Positions 44,121-53,449 of a DNA stretch of 64,000 bases are shown here, one piece after another. Origin of the DNA: Armatimonadota bacterium. Lineage in GTDB: Bacteria > Armatimonadota > HRBIN16. The position numbers and the translations under genes are program-made. The notes under the pieces are model-generated. The model was not told the DNA's origin, ran no database searches, and worked only from the letters and a program-made list of their open reading frames with translations. The stretch's first letter is position 1. Every line of letters starts with the position of its first letter. The DNA lies in contig BPGU01000002.1 in assembly GCA_026003195.1 (NCBI GenBank), positions 744,001 through 808,000 on the forward strand, read 5' to 3'.

Positions 44121-44594
44121 ATGGTAAGAACAGTGTTTTGGCTTGTGGTATCACTAGTTTTGCTGTTTTTTACGGAAGCCCGCGCGCAGTACCAGGGCTA
44201 TCTTCCCGTTCAGACTGGAGGATGTGAGCAGACACCAGTCACTTTCCGAAGCAATACATGGGGAGAGTACATAATATGGCAACGCGACATGGACACATGG
44301 TTGGTAGGTTACCCGCCGTATCAGCGTGAAATGCAAGTAGTGGACACTACATGCTATCTGGGGTATCGGTTGCGCGAGTCAAGGCCGTACTGGTGGGTAA
44401 ACCGCTACGAGATCACTCTTGCCGCGTTAAACAATGATGGTACGTACCGATGGCGGTTCGATGGCAGAGCGAGGTCGGTGAATGCGCGCAGTCGGTATGA
44501 AGACCATTTCTTCCTGGTGAACCAGCGAGATAGCCTTGACATCTATAGGGACCCTGATCTTGGCGTCACGCAAGTGGTTTATGTCGATCCATAA
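44121..44594 (+). CDS. small secreted protein of unknown function
   Basis: Protein of 157 residues. Signal peptide MVRTVFWLVVSLVLLFF cleaved near ARA-QYQ. The mature part is beta-rich with aromatic pairs and two cysteines that could form a disulfide (GGCEQTP and DTTCYLG). AAGGAGGG precedes the ATG by 7 bases, and the promoter at 44059 lies directly upstream. Base composition is slightly AT-rich. The stop is 22 bases before the next gene, with which it forms a two-gene unit. No family recognised. Confidence 0.75.
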   Translation: MVRTVFWLVVSLVLLFFTEARAQYQGYLPVQTGGCEQTPVTFRSNTWGEYIIWQRDMDTWLVGYPPYQREMQVVDTTCYLGYRLRESRPYWWVNRYEITLAALNNDGTYRWRFDGRARSVNARSRYEDHFFLVNQRDSLDIYRDPDLGVTQVVYVDP

Positions 44595-44616
44595 GGTGGA
44601 ACAGGAGGGAGGCACG

Positions 44617-45639
44617 ATGTTTTCCGTCTTTTGCAAGCTATTGACAGCAGTTGCCATCATGTTGGCAACGGTTGCGAACGGGTGGGCACAAAACCGGGAT
44701 GCGTCCTCAGATGATTCTTGGCAATCGCCTCCCCGTTTCACAGAGGCTCTCGACAAAATTGCCAGACAGCAGCGATTGAACGTGATCGCTCAGTATTTTA
44801 CTCTCGTCGATACAGAGATCAGTTCACGGCGCACAGCCCTGCGAATGGTGCAAACCGTCGACGAGGTCGCAAGGATGTACGGATGCAATTTGTCCAGGGT
44901 GGGTAGTATTCTCGTCTTGTATACCCCTGTGGACCTCTATCCCGACCGGTATTTCGAGGAGACGCGGGTGTTAAACGTCTTTGGCGATCTCGCCTGGAAA
45001 GACGGGGTTCTTGAGTTCAGAACCAAGAAGGGCGAAGATGGCACCGTGAAGCTAACGATCTCGGCATCTGACATTCCTTTAAAACGTTTGTGCCAGCAAT
45101 TCGAAGCGCAGACCGGCTGGAAAGTGGTTCTGGGCACCGAAGTGCAAGACACCCGCATCTTTGCACGGCTGCAGTCGGTTTCACCGGGCGAACTTGTAGA
45201 GGCAATCTCGGTATTACTGGGCGCGCAGGTCGAGGTCAAAATGACCTTAAGCGAAGAAGCGAGAGACAAACACAGGCGCATGATAGAACAGTCCGCACAA
45301 AGCGACTTGTTCGCTAGGGATAAAAAGTCAGATGAGCTTCTGCCGGAGTTGCTGGCGTTGCTCACGCCAGAGGAGATGGAGCGGTTCAAACGAGGAGAGA
45401 TGGTGGATATTCCCTTATCCCGCTTACCTACAGAGGTACAGGACAAGGCACTACACTATGTGAACTTCGTTATCGATAGGTCCTCCCTCACACCAGAAGA
45501 GTCGCTTTTCCGCTATCGCGATAGGTTGCGCGAGTTGGAGGTTATCTTACATCTCCCGAGTGTCATCGAAGGTAGATGGTTCGCTCCGAATATCGGTATT
45601 ACTGTGAGAGACCCAGAAGGGGTTTTGAATCACTTCTAA
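44617..45639 (+). CDS. exported protein with two STN-like domains
   Basis: Protein of 340 residues. Start ATG at 44617 with AGGAGGGAGG upstream; signal peptide to ATVANGWAQ. Two segments have the shape of secretin/TonB short N-terminal (STN) domains: [18 protein letters not shown] (~45-110) and [26 protein letters not shown] followed by [20 protein letters not shown] (~145-210). The C-terminal third is charged helix. No secretin pore or TonB-dependent barrel follows, so it is a stand-alone STN protein; a role in the envelope with its small partner is inferred. It overlaps the convergent Mpg gene by 4 bases. Confidence 0.78.
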   Translation: MFSVFCKLLTAVAIMLATVANGWAQNRDASSDDSWQSPPRFTEALDKIARQQRLNVIAQYFTLVDTEISSRRTALRMVQTVDEVARMYGCNLSRVGSILVLYTPVDLYPDRYFEETRVLNVFGDLAWKDGVLEFRTKKGEDGTVKLTISASDIPLKRLCQQFEAQTGWKVVLGTEVQDTRIFARLQSVSPGELVEAISVLLGAQVEVKMTLSEEARDKHRRMIEQSAQSDLFARDKKSDELLPELLALLTPEEMERFKRGEMVDIPLSRLPTEVQDKALHYVNFVIDRSSLTPEESLFRYRDRLRELEVILHLPSVIEGRWFAPNIGITVRDPEGVLNHF

Positions 45640-46253
45640 GGTGGACGGTGGTGCGTTGCGCCCTTTCTGGACACGAACCGATTGCCCGTCACGTAAAACC
45701 GCCACGGCTTCTCTGCCCACAGGCGGATGCCGATGCGCGTGGTCTGAGTCACCTGTTCAGGAGGAACCGCCTCGCCCTGTACAACGAGTAGCCTGCCCTC
45801 ATAAAGCGGGCAAAAGTTTTGTGCCAGCGCGATGCCCATTGCCTGAGTCAGCCTGCCCGGTCCGGAGGTGAGCAGGCGAGTGTCGGCGACACCACGCCGC
45901 TGTCGCATCAGATCGATACCCTCCACCGGCTCTACCGCCCGGATGAGCACCGCTTCGCCGACACCTTCCGGCGCGGTGACCGCGTTGAGACAGTAGTGAG
46001 TATGTACCTGATAGACGTAAGCGATGCCCGGCGGTCCGAACATAGCAGCGTTGCGCAGGGTCTTGCCACGCGAGGCGTGGTTCGCGGGGTCGCCTGTCAG
46101 ATACGCCTCCGTCTCCACAATGACGCCTGCGGTGACGCCCTCGTCCGTTTCGTGTATCAGAATGTGTCCCAGTAAAGCGCGGGCGACCTCCAGCGTGGGC
46201 TGCAGATAAAACTCTGGGGGAAGCGGCGCACGAGCCAAACAATCTGTAGCCAT
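45636..46253 (-). CDS. 3-methyladenine DNA glycosylase (Mpg/AAG family)
   Basis: DNA repair glycosylase of 205 residues of the AAG/Mpg type, which excises alkylated purines. Family motifs: [25 protein letters not shown] with the catalytic Glu in [29 protein letters not shown] and [14 protein letters not shown]. The ATG at 46253 is taken; upstream TTG adds two residues. It is divergent from the toxin-antitoxin operon and ends by overlapping the STN gene by 4 bases. Confidence 0.93.
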   Translation of the reverse strand: MATDCLARAPLPPEFYLQPTLEVARALLGHILIHETDEGVTAGVIVETEAYLTGDPANHASRGKTLRNAAMFGPPGIAYVYQVHTHYCLNAVTAPEGVGEAVLIRAVEPVEGIDLMRQRRGVADTRLLTSGPGRLTQAMGIALAQNFCPLYEGRLLVVQGEAVPPEQVTQTTRIGIRLWAEKPWRFYVTGNRFVSRKGATHHRPP

Positions 46254-46272
46254 GACCAACCACTGCTCCGGC

Positions 46273-46301
46273 TTGACGTGATGCTGTTCGCACTCTATAA
46301 T
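46273..46301 (+). promoter_or_regulatory. promoter of the toxin-antitoxin pair
   Basis: TTGACG (46273-46278), 17-base spacer, consensus TATAAT (46296-46301). Start codon of the first gene is 34 bases downstream of the -10 box. Confidence 0.7.
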
Positions 46302-46335
46302 ACCATACCGGATACCGTTTCAGGCAGGCAAGAGG

Positions 46336-46611
46336 ATGGAGAAGATACCCCGATACATTCTCTGGAGCAAGGACGAGATAGACCTGACGGACGATTGGCA
46401 GAGACGCTGGTACATCCGTCAGGTGCTGATGTACGGCCGTGCCGAGGATGTTGCCAGATTGGATTGGGATGAGATAGAGCGGCTGCTGCCGGAGCTCCAC
46501 CTGCCTCCTACCCTACACCTGTTGTGGGAGAATTATTTCCATGCTCGTCAAAAAGCCGGAACCACACGGCATCCTGAACAAGACCCAGATGGAGTTTCTG
46601 ACCCGATTTAA
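46336..46611 (+). CDS. putative antitoxin-like partner of AbiEii-type protein
   Basis: Protein of 91 residues. WSKDEIDLTDDWQRRWYIRQVLMYGRAEDV and WDEIERLLPELHLPP match a family of small proteins (related to DUF6922) found directly upstream of nucleotidyltransferase toxins. The last ~23 residues come from the overlap with the next gene and may not be conserved. AAGAGG lies immediately before the ATG (spacing tight). Acting as antitoxin is inferred from context. Confidence 0.7.
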   Translation: MEKIPRYILWSKDEIDLTDDWQRRWYIRQVLMYGRAEDVARLDWDEIERLLPELHLPPTLHLLWENYFHARQKAGTTRHPEQDPDGVSDPI

Positions 46612-47221
46612 CCAGTTGCCAGACTCATCCGCTTTCTATTTGACGGGTGGGACGGCATTGGCGGAGTTCTATCTGGGTCATCGTTTGTCCTATGACCTAG
46701 ACCTTTTCACCACCGTAGCCGGTCTCATACGTCCCTTTTGCCTGTTCATGGAAAGCGCAATGGAACAGCAGGGCTTTTCGCTACGAGCCGTACGTCGCAT
46801 GGAAAGCTTTACAGAGTACGAGGTCGCGCTTGGACACGACACCCTTCGCATTCATCTGGCGTACGACAGCCCTTTTCGCTTCGCAGAGCCTGCTCCAACC
46901 CCCTTCGGGCTGGTCAACGACTTTCAGGACATCGTGGTAGACAAGCTGCTGGCTTTCTTCGGGAGGGCAGAACCGCGTGACGCTGTAGACCTATACTTCA
47001 TCCTGCAGGATGTGGATTTTTGGGAGTTAGCGGACATGGCTAGCCAAAAAGACACCGGCTTCGATCTGTACTGGATGGCGAGTGCACTGATGAAAGTAAC
47101 CACCTTTCCCGACGAGGCAGAACGCTGGCCCGTGCAGATGCTTCGTCCGTTCGAGCCAACCGCCCTGAAAAGAGAGTTCACCGAGTTCTCTCAGCAGATT
47201 CTCTCACGAATCCGTCGGTAA
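46541..47221 (+). CDS. AbiEii-type nucleotidyltransferase toxin
   Basis: Protein of 226 residues of the AbiEii/AbiGii toxin (PF08843-like) nucleotidyltransferase family. GG-T motif in AFYLTGGTALAEFYLGHR (Gly36-Thr38) and the metal-binding Asp pair Asp52-x-Asp54 in LSYDLDLFT; the later segment VDKLLAFFGRAEPRDAVDLY is also typical. Members are toxins of type IV toxin-antitoxin or abortive infection systems. It overlaps the upstream small gene by 71 bases in another frame, so translation is probably coupled. Activity against tRNA or phage is unproven here. Confidence 0.87.
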   Translation: MLVKKPEPHGILNKTQMEFLTRFNQLPDSSAFYLTGGTALAEFYLGHRLSYDLDLFTTVAGLIRPFCLFMESAMEQQGFSLRAVRRMESFTEYEVALGHDTLRIHLAYDSPFRFAEPAPTPFGLVNDFQDIVVDKLLAFFGRAEPRDAVDLYFILQDVDFWELADMASQKDTGFDLYWMASALMKVTTFPDEAERWPVQMLRPFEPTALKREFTEFSQQILSRIRR

Positions 47222-47671
47222 CCCCAGCGCCTGTGCAGCACGCAAAAGAGCCTCCCTCACCGCAGGCGTCCACTTTTCCCGTTGCAGGGAGCCATCCTCC
47301 CCAGCGCGACGGAATGCGTCTAAGTCTTCCACCCCTATCCGTTCTTGTAGCGCACGCACCGCACGTCCTGTCATACCCGGCAGCTTCAGCAGTTGCTGAA
47401 CGCCCGCGGGAACCTGCTCCCGCACGCGCTGCAGGGCAGGAAACGTGCCTTCTGCCAGATACTGGCGCACCTTCTTCTCCACCGCCTCGCCGATATGCGG
47501 CAGGTCACGCAGGGCGTTTCGCGCAACGAGGTCTTCTACCGGCTCGCTCAGCCCTTCCAGAGTATCGGCGGCAAGGCGGTAGGCACGCACCTTGAAGGCG
47601 TTTTCGCCCTGCCACTCCAGCGCGTTCGCCAGAAATCGGAACACCTCCGCCAGCTCGTGGTTGCGTTGCAT
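47204..47671 (-). CDS. helix-hairpin-helix protein, PolX-N-like
   Basis: Protein of 155 residues resembling the N-terminal helix-hairpin-helix portion of PolX DNA polymerases: NHELAEVFRFLANALEWQG, FKVRAYRLAADTLE, LRDLPHIGEAVEKKV (HhH 1) and LLKLPGMTGRAVRALQERIG (HhH 2). The polymerase and PHP domains are absent, so this is a stand-alone DNA-binding module. It follows the DUF1992 gene with no gap and overlaps the toxin gene end by 18 bases. Function unknown. Confidence 0.8.
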   Translation of the reverse strand: MQRNHELAEVFRFLANALEWQGENAFKVRAYRLAADTLEGLSEPVEDLVARNALRDLPHIGEAVEKKVRQYLAEGTFPALQRVREQVPAGVQQLLKLPGMTGRAVRALQERIGVEDLDAFRRAGEDGSLQREKWTPAVREALLRAAQALGLPTDS

Positions 47672-48250
47672 CTACGACGCCTCCTCGCGCTCTTTGCTCA
47701 GGGATTCGTAGCGCGCCTGTGCTTCCACGCGCACCGCGCCGCTGCTGGTGCTGGCTTCCGCAATCACCTTTTGCAGGTCCAGCGACTCGGGGGGCGGAAA
47801 CTCGGCGAGGAAAGCATTCATCTCGCGCTCGATGGCAAACGGCGCGTGCACCTGCAGGCTTACCGGTGAACTGATGTTGTACTGCAGGATGAGGTCGTTC
47901 ACCCGGCGCATCAGGCGCAGCAGGCTTTGCAAGATGTTCGCATACCAGTCGGGAAAGACAGGTTTTTCACGACGCAGCGGATACTCCATCGCCACACGCT
48001 TGCGCAGGATGGCAATGGCTTCCCGAGCCATCATAATTTCGCGGTCGGTCTGCGCCCATTCGGGCAGGATTTGCGCGTTATGCAGGATAGTAGCCGCGAC
48101 GCGCAGATGGGGAGGCACGAGCCACTGCGGGTCTATCTCCAGAGGTTGTCCCTTGCCGGGCAGGTCATCGAACTTACCCTCTTCCATCGCCTCGGCGATT
48201 TTGCGCTCGGCGATAATCTCGAAAGCGCGACTGATGTCGTAGTCAGGCAT
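47672..48250 (-). CDS. DUF1992 (DNAJC28 conserved domain) protein
   Basis: Protein of 192 residues. The DUF1992 signature spans its N-terminus: AFEIIAERKIAEAMEEGKFDDLPGKGQPLE and VPPHLRVAATILHNAQILPEW. The remainder is helical (LRKRVAMEYPLRREK). DUF1992 proteins are found in bacteria and, as DNAJC28, in eukaryotes; the role is not known. It is in a minus-strand operon with two Uma2 proteins upstream (13-base gap) and the HhH gene downstream. Confidence 0.85.
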   Translation of the reverse strand: MPDYDISRAFEIIAERKIAEAMEEGKFDDLPGKGQPLEIDPQWLVPPHLRVAATILHNAQILPEWAQTDREIMMAREAIAILRKRVAMEYPLRREKPVFPDWYANILQSLLRLMRRVNDLILQYNISSPVSLQVHAPFAIEREMNAFLAEFPPPESLDLQKVIAEASTSSGAVRVEAQARYESLSKEREEAS

Positions 48251-48263
48251 CGTACTTCCTCGC

Positions 48264-48887
48264 CTATACCAGTTCCCACTCCCTGAGCACCTGCACCTCC
48301 GGGGGCAATTGCCAGAGCCACTCTATCCTCAGCCAGAAGCCTCCCAGCACGGTGCTGTGATACACTCCCTGCTTCCCCTTCATCTGCAGCGCATATTTGC
48401 CATCCTCACCCAGCACGTAGAACTCCGCAAACCGCTTCTCGGGGTCTATCAGCCAGTATTCGCGCACGCCACCCTGCTCGTACTCGCCGAACTTCTGCAT
48501 GCGGTCGCGCTGCTCGCTTTCCGCACTGACGATTTCCACCACCAGGTCTGCCGCCCCATCCAGATAGGTACGACGCAGCAGGTGCCGCCGAGCGTTGCTC
48601 ACGAAAAGAATATCGGGGGAGCGACCGGGAAGGTCAACTCCCGTTTTCATCTGAAACGGCTCATAGCGCACTACACCCAGTTGTCGGTTGCTCACATACA
48701 GCTTGAGTATAGTAATCAGAAAGCTTCCCACCTCCTGATGCTCAGAAGAGACAGGGCTCATCAGTTGTACCTCACCGTCTACCCACTCTGCCCACGTGTC
48801 TTCGTCCAGCCACTCTAAGAACTGCTCGTAGCTGATTCTGCCCGCAGGCAGAGGTCGTACAGGTTGTAGCAATGTTTGCTGTGCCAC
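48264..48887 (-). CDS. Uma2-family endonuclease-like protein (copy 2)
   Basis: Protein of 207 residues of the Uma2 (DUF820) family, a PD-(D/E)XK-like fold. Catalytic-type residues: GRSPDILFVSN (Asp) and LVVEIVSAESEQRDRMQKFGEYEQGG, with EYWLIDPEKR. GTG start with GAGAGGTGAT upstream, 6 bases after the paralogue upstream. Very similar to the neighbouring Uma2 protein (long identical stretches), so it arose by tandem duplication. Cyanobacteria and related phyla carry many such genes; their function is unresolved. Confidence 0.88.
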   Translation of the reverse strand: MAQQTLLQPVRPLPAGRISYEQFLEWLDEDTWAEWVDGEVQLMSPVSSEHQEVGSFLITILKLYVSNRQLGVVRYEPFQMKTGVDLPGRSPDILFVSNARRHLLRRTYLDGAADLVVEIVSAESEQRDRMQKFGEYEQGGVREYWLIDPEKRFAEFYVLGEDGKYALQMKGKQGVYHSTVLGGFWLRIEWLWQLPPEVQVLREWELV

Positions 48888-48893
48888 CGGGCA

Positions 48894-49529
48894 TCACCTC
48901 TCTCCAGATAGCCAACCCCATTCTTGTAGCACCTGCACCTCCGGGGGCAATCGCCAGAGCCACTCTATCCTCAGCCAGAAGCCTTCCAGCACGGTGCTGT
49001 GATACACTCCCTGTTCTCCCTTCATCTGCAGCGCATATTTGCCATCCTCACCCAGCACGTAGAACTCCGCAAACCGCTTCTCGGGGTCTATCAGCCAGTA
49101 TTCGCGCACGCCACCCTGCTCATACTCGCCGAACTTCTGCACGCGGTCGCGCTGCTCGCTTTCCGCACTGACGATTTCCACCACCAGGTCTGCCGCCCCA
49201 TCCAGATAGGTACGACGCAGCAGGTGCCGCCGAGCGTTGCTTACAAAGAAGATGTCAGGGGAACGACCTGGCAGGTCTGCGCTCGTCTTCATCTGGAACG
49301 GTTCTGTGCACAGGATGCCCACCTGCCTGGCGGAGATAAAAAACTGCAGTATGGATGTCAGAAAGACAAAAGTCTTACTGTGTTCCAGAGATATTGGGCT
49401 CATCAGTTGTACCTCGCCGTCCACCCACTCCGCCCACGTGTCTTCGTCCAGCCACTCTAAGAACTGCTCGTAGCTGATTTTGCCCGCAGGCAGAGGGCGC
49501 ACAGGTTGGGTCAGCACTTGCTGCGCCAT
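48894..49529 (-). CDS. Uma2-family endonuclease-like protein (copy 1)
   Basis: Protein of 211 residues, paralogue of the following gene. The first ~45 and the middle residues (~95-175) are almost the same in both copies, while residues ~50-85 differ (FVFLTSILQFFISARQ against FLITILKLYVSNRQ). Key features: GRSPDIFFVSN and VVEIVSAESEQRD. ATG start with GAGGTGATG upstream; its promoter is the extended -10 site at 49549. Confidence 0.88.
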   Translation of the reverse strand: MAQQVLTQPVRPLPAGKISYEQFLEWLDEDTWAEWVDGEVQLMSPISLEHSKTFVFLTSILQFFISARQVGILCTEPFQMKTSADLPGRSPDIFFVSNARRHLLRRTYLDGAADLVVEIVSAESEQRDRVQKFGEYEQGGVREYWLIDPEKRFAEFYVLGEDGKYALQMKGEQGVYHSTVLEGFWLRIEWLWRLPPEVQVLQEWGWLSGER

Positions 49530-49548
49530 GGCTCATCACCTCGCCTTC

Positions 49549-49557
49549 ATTATAGCA
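49549..49557 (-). promoter_or_regulatory. extended -10 promoter of the Uma2 operon
   Basis: On the minus strand TGC-TATAAT (49557-49549), an extended -10 element; the -35 region is poor. It lies directly after the terminator stem of the upstream chemoreceptor gene. Confidence 0.5.
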
Positions 49558-49560
49558 CAA

Positions 49561-49591
49561 AGAGGGATACCCTGTACGGGGGTATCCCTCT
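49561..49591 (-). terminator. terminator of the chemoreceptor operon
   Basis: A perfect 12-bp stem (AGAGGGATACCC 49561-49572 with 49580-49591) and a 7-base loop, beginning 21 bases after the MCP stop. On the minus strand the stem ends in CTCT followed by TTGTG, a weak T tract. Confidence 0.6.
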
Positions 49592-49612
49592 CGGAGCGGG
49601 TCAGCAGTTGCG

Positions 49613-52150
49613 TCAAGCGGCGCGCTTCAGCGTGTGTGCAGAGTCATCTTCCTCCAGCTGGAACTGCTGAACGAGTTGCTGCAGCTGCATCGCCATGGCG
49701 CTCAATTCTTGCGAAGCAGCGGTCACCTGTTGTGCCGATGCGCTGATTTCCTGAGCGCTGGCTGCTGCCTCCTCGCTCACAGACGCCACCGTTGCGATCG
49801 TCTCCGCCACCTGCTGGGCATGTGTGCTCATTGTTTGCACAGCATCGGCGTTCTCTTCAGCGGCAATGCGCACCGAGGAGACCGAGGCGAGCACCTGCTG
49901 CACACTGGCAGACATCTGCTGGGCAATAGCAGTGACTCCCTGCACCTCACTGGCCACCGTCTGCGCCGCCTGCACAATCTGCGCCAGATCTTCGTTGGCT
50001 TGAGTGCTGCGCGAGAAGCCCTTCTCAACCTCTTCGCTGGTCTTCTCCATCGCCTGCACCGCCTGTTCCACGCCGTGGCGCACGTTGGCGATGAGCTCAC
50101 TAATCTCCTTGGTAGAGGTAGCTGCCTGCTCAGCCAGCTTGCGCACCTCATCGGCAACCACCGCAAAGCCCCGACCGTGTTCACCCGCACGCGCCGCTTC
50201 AATGGCTGCATTGAGCGCGAGCAGGTTGGTTTGCTCGGCTATCTGCTCGATGGTTTCCACAATCGCGCCGATTTGCTGACCGAGCTGGTCAAGCTCCTTC
50301 ACCCGCTGAGCAGATACCAGCGTCTGGTCCTGGATGCGGCTCATGGTCTGGATAGTCTCTTGAACCGCCTGACCACCAGTCTGGGCGATTGCCGCCGCCT
50401 GCTGCGCGGAGGAGGACATCTGCTGTGCACTGCGCGCGACCTCTTCCACCGCTTGCGCAGCCTGCTTCATGCCCTCTTCGGCTTCGCTGGCAGATTGCTT
50501 CTGCACCTCGCTGCTGGCTTTCACCTGCTGGATAGCGGCTTCCAGTTCGTCGACAGCCCCTGCAGCTTCCGACGCCGTTCGGGCAAGCTGTTCGCTACCC
50601 TTCGCCACATCCTGTGTGCCGCGACTGCTTTGCTCAGTGGCTGCGCTCAGTTGCTGGCTGGTGGAAGCGAGTGCGGCAGAGGTTTCGGCAAGCCGGCTTG
50701 TCGCTTCTCGCAGGCTGGCAACCATTGCACTGAACGCCTGCCCCAGTTCGTCACGCTCCGAGCGAGGTGTGACCTTTACCGTCAGGTCACCCTGCGCCAT
50801 GCGTCGAGCGGTTTGAGCCATCTCCTGCATGTACGCCAGCATCTTGCGGAAGGCATCTGCCAGTATGCCGGTTTCATCCGCACCGCGGTGCTCTACCTGC
50901 TGATTCAGGTTGCCCTCTGCGATAGCGGTGGCTACCTGCACCATCTGGTTCAAGGGCTTCGCCACAGAACGCCCAAACCGCAGGAGGATAGCGGTAGTAG
51001 CCGCAGCGACCATCAAGCCGACGATGAGGAACGTCCACAGCATCTGCCGTCTACCAGCTTGCAACCGCTGGAAGGCAGCGCCGAAGTCATCCTCATACGC
51101 TGATACTCCGATCACCCAGTCCCACGGGGCGTAGTAGGTAATCTGCGCCACCTTCATGCGCGGTTTTGCCTCACCCTGGTTCTTCCAGGGATAGCGCATC
51201 TTGAAGCTTTCGCCGGGCTTCAGCTCCAGCGCGCGGTTCACCATCTCCTGAATAAAGAAGCGTCCGTTCGAATCCTTCGCTTCCCAGATGTTCTCGCCGT
51301 CGCGCTTTCCGTCTTTGGAGATAATGTAGTGACCGCGCTGGTCACCCTTGCCTCCGATAACGAAGATGTAGCCGTCCTTTCCCACACGGACGCCCATGAT
51401 CGCTTTGCGCACGGCATCTACGCTCTCCGTCTTGACGCCTGTGTAGAGCATTCCGATGATGCGCCCTGAAGCGTCGCGGAGGGGTTCGTAGGCAGCAACG
51501 TACCAGGAGTCCACCACGAAAGCCACTCCGCGGTAGGTCTCCCCACGCAGCACGGTGGATACCACGGGGTTCGGTGTGCCATCAGGATTTGTTGCCGGAA
51601 TGTAGGTACCCACTGCCCTCTTTCCGTTCTTGCCGATGACGTTGGTGGCGACTCGCAGCATGTCCCCCTGTGCGTTCATGCGCTGGAAGATGGTACAGGT
51701 GCCTCCCACCAACGACTTCACCCTGTCCACCACCGGCACCGTAGCGCCGGCGTTTGTCTGCTGTCCCAGCCACGTACTGCCAACCAGCATCTTGGGTAAA
51801 GAGATGATTTGAGCCTGTTTCGTGAACTGGTTCACCGCGTTCCATGTCACTGTCTCCGGTGCGAAGGTCACGCCGCCCGCGCTGTTCAGGATGTGCCTGG
51901 CAACGCTCAGGTTGTGCTCCACCACTTGCCGGAGCAATGCATCCTGGCTGGCAACCATCTGGTAGGTGGTCTCCACGACGTGAGACAGGTCGGAGTCTAC
52001 CAGCTTCTCGACCTCACGCTGCGCCTTCGCATTGAACACACTGCTTTGCCATGCAGCTACCGCGATGAGCGTGAGGGTGAGAAACGCAATCGCCCCCACT
52101 CCTAAAAGGACGAACTTGGTGCTGATGTTTCGTATCTCAGGTATTCTCAT
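49613..52150 (-). CDS. methyl-accepting chemotaxis protein with periplasmic Cache-type sensor
   Basis: Chemoreceptor of 845 residues. First membrane segment at ~12-32 ([22 protein letters not shown]), a periplasmic sensor domain to ~375 with Cache features ([27 protein letters not shown] and [19 protein letters not shown]), a second segment ([21 protein letters not shown]), a HAMP domain (~400-450), a second HAMP-like stretch and the signalling hairpin [39 protein letters not shown]. The sensed ligand is unknown. Co-directional with the porin gene 27 bases upstream. Confidence 0.95.
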   Translation of the reverse strand: MRIPEIRNISTKFVLLGVGAIAFLTLTLIAVAAWQSSVFNAKAQREVEKLVDSDLSHVVETTYQMVASQDALLRQVVEHNLSVARHILNSAGGVTFAPETVTWNAVNQFTKQAQIISLPKMLVGSTWLGQQTNAGATVPVVDRVKSLVGGTCTIFQRMNAQGDMLRVATNVIGKNGKRAVGTYIPATNPDGTPNPVVSTVLRGETYRGVAFVVDSWYVAAYEPLRDASGRIIGMLYTGVKTESVDAVRKAIMGVRVGKDGYIFVIGGKGDQRGHYIISKDGKRDGENIWEAKDSNGRFFIQEMVNRALELKPGESFKMRYPWKNQGEAKPRMKVAQITYYAPWDWVIGVSAYEDDFGAAFQRLQAGRRQMLWTFLIVGLMVAAATTAILLRFGRSVAKPLNQMVQVATAIAEGNLNQQVEHRGADETGILADAFRKMLAYMQEMAQTARRMAQGDLTVKVTPRSERDELGQAFSAMVASLREATSRLAETSAALASTSQQLSAATEQSSRGTQDVAKGSEQLARTASEAAGAVDELEAAIQQVKASSEVQKQSASEAEEGMKQAAQAVEEVARSAQQMSSSAQQAAAIAQTGGQAVQETIQTMSRIQDQTLVSAQRVKELDQLGQQIGAIVETIEQIAEQTNLLALNAAIEAARAGEHGRGFAVVADEVRKLAEQAATSTKEISELIANVRHGVEQAVQAMEKTSEEVEKGFSRSTQANEDLAQIVQAAQTVASEVQGVTAIAQQMSASVQQVLASVSSVRIAAEENADAVQTMSTHAQQVAETIATVASVSEEAAASAQEISASAQQVTAASQELSAMAMQLQQLVQQFQLEEDDSAHTLKRAA

Positions 52151-52177
52151 CAAACCTCGGGCCTCCTCAGATGAAAC

Positions 52178-53449
52178 TCAGAACCGATGTGTCGTTTGCA
52201 CGTAAAACCACTCGGTGCGGTCGTCGAAACCGCCGTTTGTCTCCCGGACAAACCGCCCGGGCACGAAGCGCCCGTAACCTGCGGAGAGCTGCAGGTCAGA
52301 GGACAGCGAGTAGCTCAGCGTCAAGTTTATCTCGGTGCCCACCTCTGTGCCTGCTGCACCGGTCGGGTCTCGCAGAGACTTGCCGTCCATTCCCTTGACG
52401 GGTGATCCGCCCCCGCCGTACCAGTAGTCCCGGGAGTCTGCAAGGCGGTTCAGATGCATATCGGCAGTATACTGCCAGCGTGGGGTAGGCGAGCCACTGA
52501 CGCCAATGCGCCAGGCGCTCATGTTGCGCCAGCCCTGCAACCCCATCCGTCCACACATGGCGAAGGTCGTGCCGAAAAACTGGTCAAAGGTGTGGAGGGT
52601 AGTATCCTCAGGATTACCGCCACTGGCGAAGTCCCGCTGGAGAATGAGCCTGGTGTTGCCGGAGCGATTCAGGGCATATTCCAGACGTACCCAGTAGCCC
52701 CACGCTCTCAGGTCCTTCGCACCCACCTCTCCGCTCTGGAGCACTGCCTCGGCAGTGAGCTTCGTCCCCTTGCCGAGCTGTACCACCGGTCTGGCTCCCA
52801 CCGCCCAGATGCGCTGCTGGGTGCCGGAAGCAATCACCTCCTTGCGCAGCAAATAGACGTCGGATTGCCAGCGCGAAGAGGGCTTATAGGTGGCATAAAT
52901 GCCGTAAAGCACCGGATGTGTGGTGCTGGTAGGAAACATGCCCGGTCTGCCGTAGAGCAAATCGGCTTGCCAGCGGCTGCCCTTGAACCCGAGACGCACA
53001 GCATCCCAGGTGTAGCCGATGTTATCCCAGTTGGAGAGTATGAGCAAACGGTAATCACCATAGCCCATCTCCTGCCTTCCCAGTCGCAGGCTGATGTTGC
53101 CCCAACTGGTGTCCAGATACAGTTGCTGGAAACCGCTTTTCTCCTGCGTATCAGCGCTCCCGTTGAGCCTGTTGCGCTTGTAAGAGTGTTGCCAACGCGC
53201 AACGAATTGGGTAGTGGGTGAGGCTGTGGTGATGAAGTTCAGCCGAATACGGCTGAGCTCATCTTGTGGGTCTTTCTGGTTCACGGAGCAAAAATCGGTG
53301 CAGGCTCGGTCTTCATACCGCAGCCTCCACTCGGCATGGAAAGTCACGGACTTGCCAGCAGGCGAGGACTGTCCCGCACTGGCTGTTAACCATCCGCCGA
53401 GCGTGCATCCCCAAACGGCGACAGCAACACCCCACACAGACAAACGCAT
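52178..53449 (-). CDS. outer-membrane porin, alginate-export-like
   Basis: Beta-barrel protein of 423 residues. Signal peptide to ~SAG-QSS. The mature part alternates short strands and loops (VTFHAEWRLRYED, SLRLGRQEMGYGDYRLL, WDAVRLGFKGSRWQADLLYG) as in the alginate-export (AlgE-like) porins, and ends in an aromatic Phe (TTHRF) as outer-membrane barrels do. AAGGAGG lies upstream of the ATG. It heads an operon with the chemoreceptor, so uptake and chemotaxis to the same solute are suggested. Substrate not known. Confidence 0.85.
   Translation of the reverse strand: MRLSVWGVAVAVWGCTLGGWLTASAGQSSPAGKSVTFHAEWRLRYEDRACTDFCSVNQKDPQDELSRIRLNFITTASPTTQFVARWQHSYKRNRLNGSADTQEKSGFQQLYLDTSWGNISLRLGRQEMGYGDYRLLILSNWDNIGYTWDAVRLGFKGSRWQADLLYGRPGMFPTSTTHPVLYGIYATYKPSSRWQSDVYLLRKEVIASGTQQRIWAVGARPVVQLGKGTKLTAEAVLQSGEVGAKDLRAWGYWVRLEYALNRSGNTRLILQRDFASGGNPEDTTLHTFDQFFGTTFAMCGRMGLQGWRNMSAWRIGVSGSPTPRWQYTADMHLNRLADSRDYWYGGGGSPVKGMDGKSLRDPTGAAGTEVGTEINLTLSYSLSSDLQLSAGYGRFVPGRFVRETNGGFDDRTEWFYVQTTHRF

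Noticed and set aside
49634-51103. Open frame of 489 codons on the plus strand opposite the chemoreceptor
   Set aside because: Leu/His-rich shadow of the coiled-coil repeat pattern in the MCP; no start signal.
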